From Bifidobacterium biavatii DSM 23969 (lineage in GTDB: Bacteria; Actinomycetota; Actinomycetes; Actinomycetales; Bifidobacteriaceae), in assembly GCF_000741165.1 (NCBI RefSeq), contig NZ_JGYN01000025.1, positions 1 through 42,847 on the forward strand: a stretch of DNA of 42,847 bases, in the 5' to 3' direction. Made by a program: the position numbers and the translations under genes. Shown here one piece after another: positions 40,817-42,847 of the stretch. The notes below the pieces were generated by a model. That model saw only the letters and a list, made by a program, of their open reading frames with translations, did not search any database and was not told the DNA's origin. The stretch's first letter is position 1. Each line of letters starts with the position of its first letter.

Positions 40817-42847
40817 TCAGTCGCGATCGGCGAGCTTCTGGCTGACGACCGCCGTCACGCCGTCCGCGCGCATGGTCACGCCGTACAGCGCGTCGGCGAT
40901 GGCCATCGTGCGCTGCTGATGCGTGATGACGATGAGCTGCGCGTGCGCGCGCAGCTGGTCGAGCGCGTCGAGCAGGCGGGTCAGGTTCACGTCGTCGAGC
41001 GCCGCCTCGACCTCGTCCATCACGTAGAACGGGCTGGGTCGCGCAGTGAAGATCGCAAACAACAGTGCGAGCGCGGTGAGCGAACGTTCGCCACCGGACA
41101 GCAGGCTCAGCTGTCTGACACGCTTGCCGGCCGGGCTTGCCTCGACGATCACGCCCGTGGAGAGCATGTCGGCGGGGTTTTCGAGCCGCAGGCGGCCGGT
41201 GCCGCCCGGGAACAGCGTGGCGAACACCTGCTCGAACGCGGCGGCCGTGTCCTCGAACGCGCTGCGGAACACGTCGACCATCGTCCCGTCGAGGTCGCGG
41301 ATGAGCTGCATGAGGTCGTCACGAGACTTGGCCACATCGTCGCGCTGCCCCTTGAGATACCGGTTGCGCGCCTCGAGCGCCTCGTATTCCTCGGTGGCCA
41401 GCGGGTTGACCTTGCCGAGGGCGGCGAGGTCGCGCTTGGCCTGTTCGAGCCGCTTGAGCTGTTCCTCGCGCACGTACGGGACGGTGTTCGCTACGTCGTC
41501 ACTGTCACCGCCATCGTCATTGCCGTCGGACTTGCCGACACCGCCAACGGCGATCACCGGCACGGGTACGTCCGGACCGTAATCGCGGATCAGTTCGTCG
41601 ACGCCGAGGCCAAGCTCGTCGGACACGCGCCGTTCGATCTGCTCGCATTCGGCGGCGTACCGTTCACGGTTCACATCGAGCACATGCTCGCGTGCGGTCA
41701 GGTCGGTGACCTTCGGCTCCAGTTCGTCGCGCCGCGCGCGCAGCGTCCTGAGCTCCTCGTCGTGGCTGGACGCAGCCGCCTGCAGGGCGTCGCGGCGTGC
41801 GGCGGCGGCATCGATCGACTTGTTGGCCAGTTCGGCGACGGCGAGCGCGTCGGCGGACACGCGGCCGGCGTGCGCGGCCTGCGCGCGTCGGCGTTCGTTG
41901 GACTGCGCAATGCGGGCGCGCCGTTCGGCGGCTTGTCTGGCCTGATCGTGCAGCAGTCCGGCCTGTCGCGCGTACGATTCGGCTTTGCGCTGCGCGTCGG
42001 TCCACGCGATTTTGGCCGCGACCTCGTGTTCGCGTGTGATGTCGAGCGCGGCTTCCAGCTCGTGTTCGCGAGCGTCGAGTTCGTCCGAATCGGCGGTGCC
42101 GTCGGCGGACGACTGCGCGGCGGCAAGCGCGCGATTCAGATCGTCGACTTTGAGCCGGTGCGCGTCGCCGTCGTTCTTGGCTGCGGCGAGACGGTTGTCG
42201 AGTTCAGTGAGCTGACGTTCGAGTCCGGCCGCGCGTCCGGCCGCGGCCTGCAGCGATTCGGCGGTCTGCCGTGCTTTGACACGGCGTTCGGTGCATGCGG
42301 CGGATGCTTGGTCGACGGCGAGCCGCAGGTTGTCGCGTTCGGTGCGGGCTCGTTCGGCGTCGGTTTCGAGGGTTTCGGCCTGCGTGGTCAGTTCGCGCAC
42401 CTGCTGGAGCGCCTTGTCACGGCGGGCGGCCAGTGATAGGTCGCTTTGCGAGAGGGACGAGCCGCCGACCGCGCCGACCGCGTTGACGATTTCGCCGGCC
42501 TTGGTGACGGCTTGCGCGTAGCGGGGTTCCGTCCGGCCGTTCAGGCTGTTCGGATCGTCGGCCGCATCGGGGTCGATCGTGACGGCGGCGATGGCCTCGT
42601 CGAGTGTGTCGACGGCGGCCACGTCGGCGAGCAGCACGCGCACGGCCCGGGCCACGCCGGCGGCCTGCGCCGCGTCCTGCGCATCGGGGTTCGGGGCGAT
42701 CAGGTGGGACGCGCACATACGTTCCCGCGCATCGTCGGCCATGCCGTCGTCGTCCCGATCTTCCCCGGCCTGCGCTCCGCCGATCGGCGTGAGCACGACG
42801 GCCTTGCCGAGCCGGTCCTCGCGGGCGCGGTCGAGCGCGTGCGCGAG
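40817..42847 (-). CDS. smc: Chromosome segregation protein SMC, C-terminal part (5' end outside window)
   Basis: The frame is open to the last base of the window, so only the hinge and C-terminal half are here (676 residues). The start, ALDRAREDRLGKAVVLTP, is the hinge. A long Ala/Arg/Glu-rich coiled coil follows. The last 170 residues are the C-terminal ATPase lobe: GGTGRLRLENPADMLSTGVIVEASPAGKRVRQLSLLSGGERSLTALALLFAI carries the ABC signature, and YVMDEVEAALDD is Walker B with its catalytic Glu; THQQ carries the switch His. An Asp/Gly-rich insert near the middle (NDDGGDSDD) is unusual. Partner of ScpA and ScpB at 13958-15483. Confidence 0.96.
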   Translation of the reverse strand, partial: LAHALDRAREDRLGKAVVLTPIGGAQAGEDRDDDGMADDARERMCASHLIAPNPDAQDAAQAAGVARAVRVLLADVAAVDTLDEAIAAVTIDPDAADDPNSLNGRTEPRYAQAVTKAGEIVNAVGAVGGSSLSQSDLSLAARRDKALQQVRELTTQAETLETDAERARTERDNLRLAVDQASAACTERRVKARQTAESLQAAAGRAAGLERQLTELDNRLAAAKNDGDAHRLKVDDLNRALAAAQSSADGTADSDELDAREHELEAALDITREHEVAAKIAWTDAQRKAESYARQAGLLHDQARQAAERRARIAQSNERRRAQAAHAGRVSADALAVAELANKSIDAAAARRDALQAAASSHDEELRTLRARRDELEPKVTDLTAREHVLDVNRERYAAECEQIERRVSDELGLGVDELIRDYGPDVPVPVIAVGGVGKSDGNDDGGDSDDVANTVPYVREEQLKRLEQAKRDLAALGKVNPLATEEYEALEARNRYLKGQRDDVAKSRDDLMQLIRDLDGTMVDVFRSAFEDTAAAFEQVFATLFPGGTGRLRLENPADMLSTGVIVEASPAGKRVRQLSLLSGGERSLTALALLFAIFTARPSPFYVMDEVEAALDDVNLTRLLDALDQLRAHAQLIVITHQQRTMAIADALYGVTMRADGVTAVVSQKLADRD

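Overview
The window is a high-GC (about 60% or more) actinobacterial chromosome segment that looks like Bifidobacterium. The basis is the run typA - Nudix regulator - scpB - scpA - parA - xerD - rplT - rpmI - infC, a Lys-type MurE next to a FemABX peptidyl-transferase, a large GH51 arabinofuranosidase beside a LacI regulator, a SigR/RsrA-like pair, a 24-residue bL37 gene and several leaderless-looking starts. The species cannot be fixed. No tRNA, rRNA, insertion sequence or CRISPR array was seen. The genes at both ends (an FtsX-type permease at the left, smc at the right) are cut by the window.

Layout. 1-6.9 kb: an envelope locus with an FtsX/MacB-type permease (+), a hairpin cluster, then on the minus strand two lipoproteins, a truncated lipoprotein paralogue, a membrane-anchored HlyD-like adaptor, an ABC ATPase and a second FtsX-type permease. 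7.1-10.2 kb: a small SH3-like protein and the coupled operon membrane protein - pheA - tyrA (phenylalanine and tyrosine synthesis). 10.3-10.8 kb: an array of seven inverted-repeat units. 10.9-19.2 kb: housekeeping genes for translation (typA, rplT, rpmI, infC), NAD control (NrtR-like) and chromosome segregation (scpB, scpA, parA, xerD). 19.3-23.1 kb: fused membrane/spermidine-synthase-like protein, thiamine pyrophosphokinase, gap. 23.2-28.8 kb: an arabinoside-type locus with a LacI regulator, a solute-binding lipoprotein and a divergent GH51 enzyme, with twin operators between the divergent promoters. 28.9-34.4 kb: a YbaK deacylase, then an accessory island of three paralogous lipoproteins around a peptide-sized ORF, a NarL-type response regulator and a histidine kinase, bounded by 227-bp inverted repeats. 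34.4-42.8 kb: ispH, aldose epimerase, bL37, ECF sigma/anti-sigma, murE, femX and smc.

How the parts fit. SMC, ScpA and ScpB form the condensin complex and are all encoded here, with ParA and XerD. MurE and FemX are consecutive steps in building the peptidoglycan stem and cross-bridge. The LacI, SBP and GH51 genes form one sugar regulon. The lipoproteins at 4.9-6.9 kb and 29.5-34.4 kb share a Cys-Met-x(3)-Gly-Tyr signature, which links the transporter locus to the two-component island.

The observations most worth following are: (1) the helically phased seven-unit array at 10341-10754; (2) the inverted-repeat-bounded island at 30937-33778, whose middle segment could invert; (3) the 52-residue exported-peptide candidate at 31376-31534, apparently coupled to the response regulator; (4) a 104-nt cloverleaf-like palindrome at 24316-24419; and (5) twin ATATCGATAT operators between the SBP and GH51 genes.
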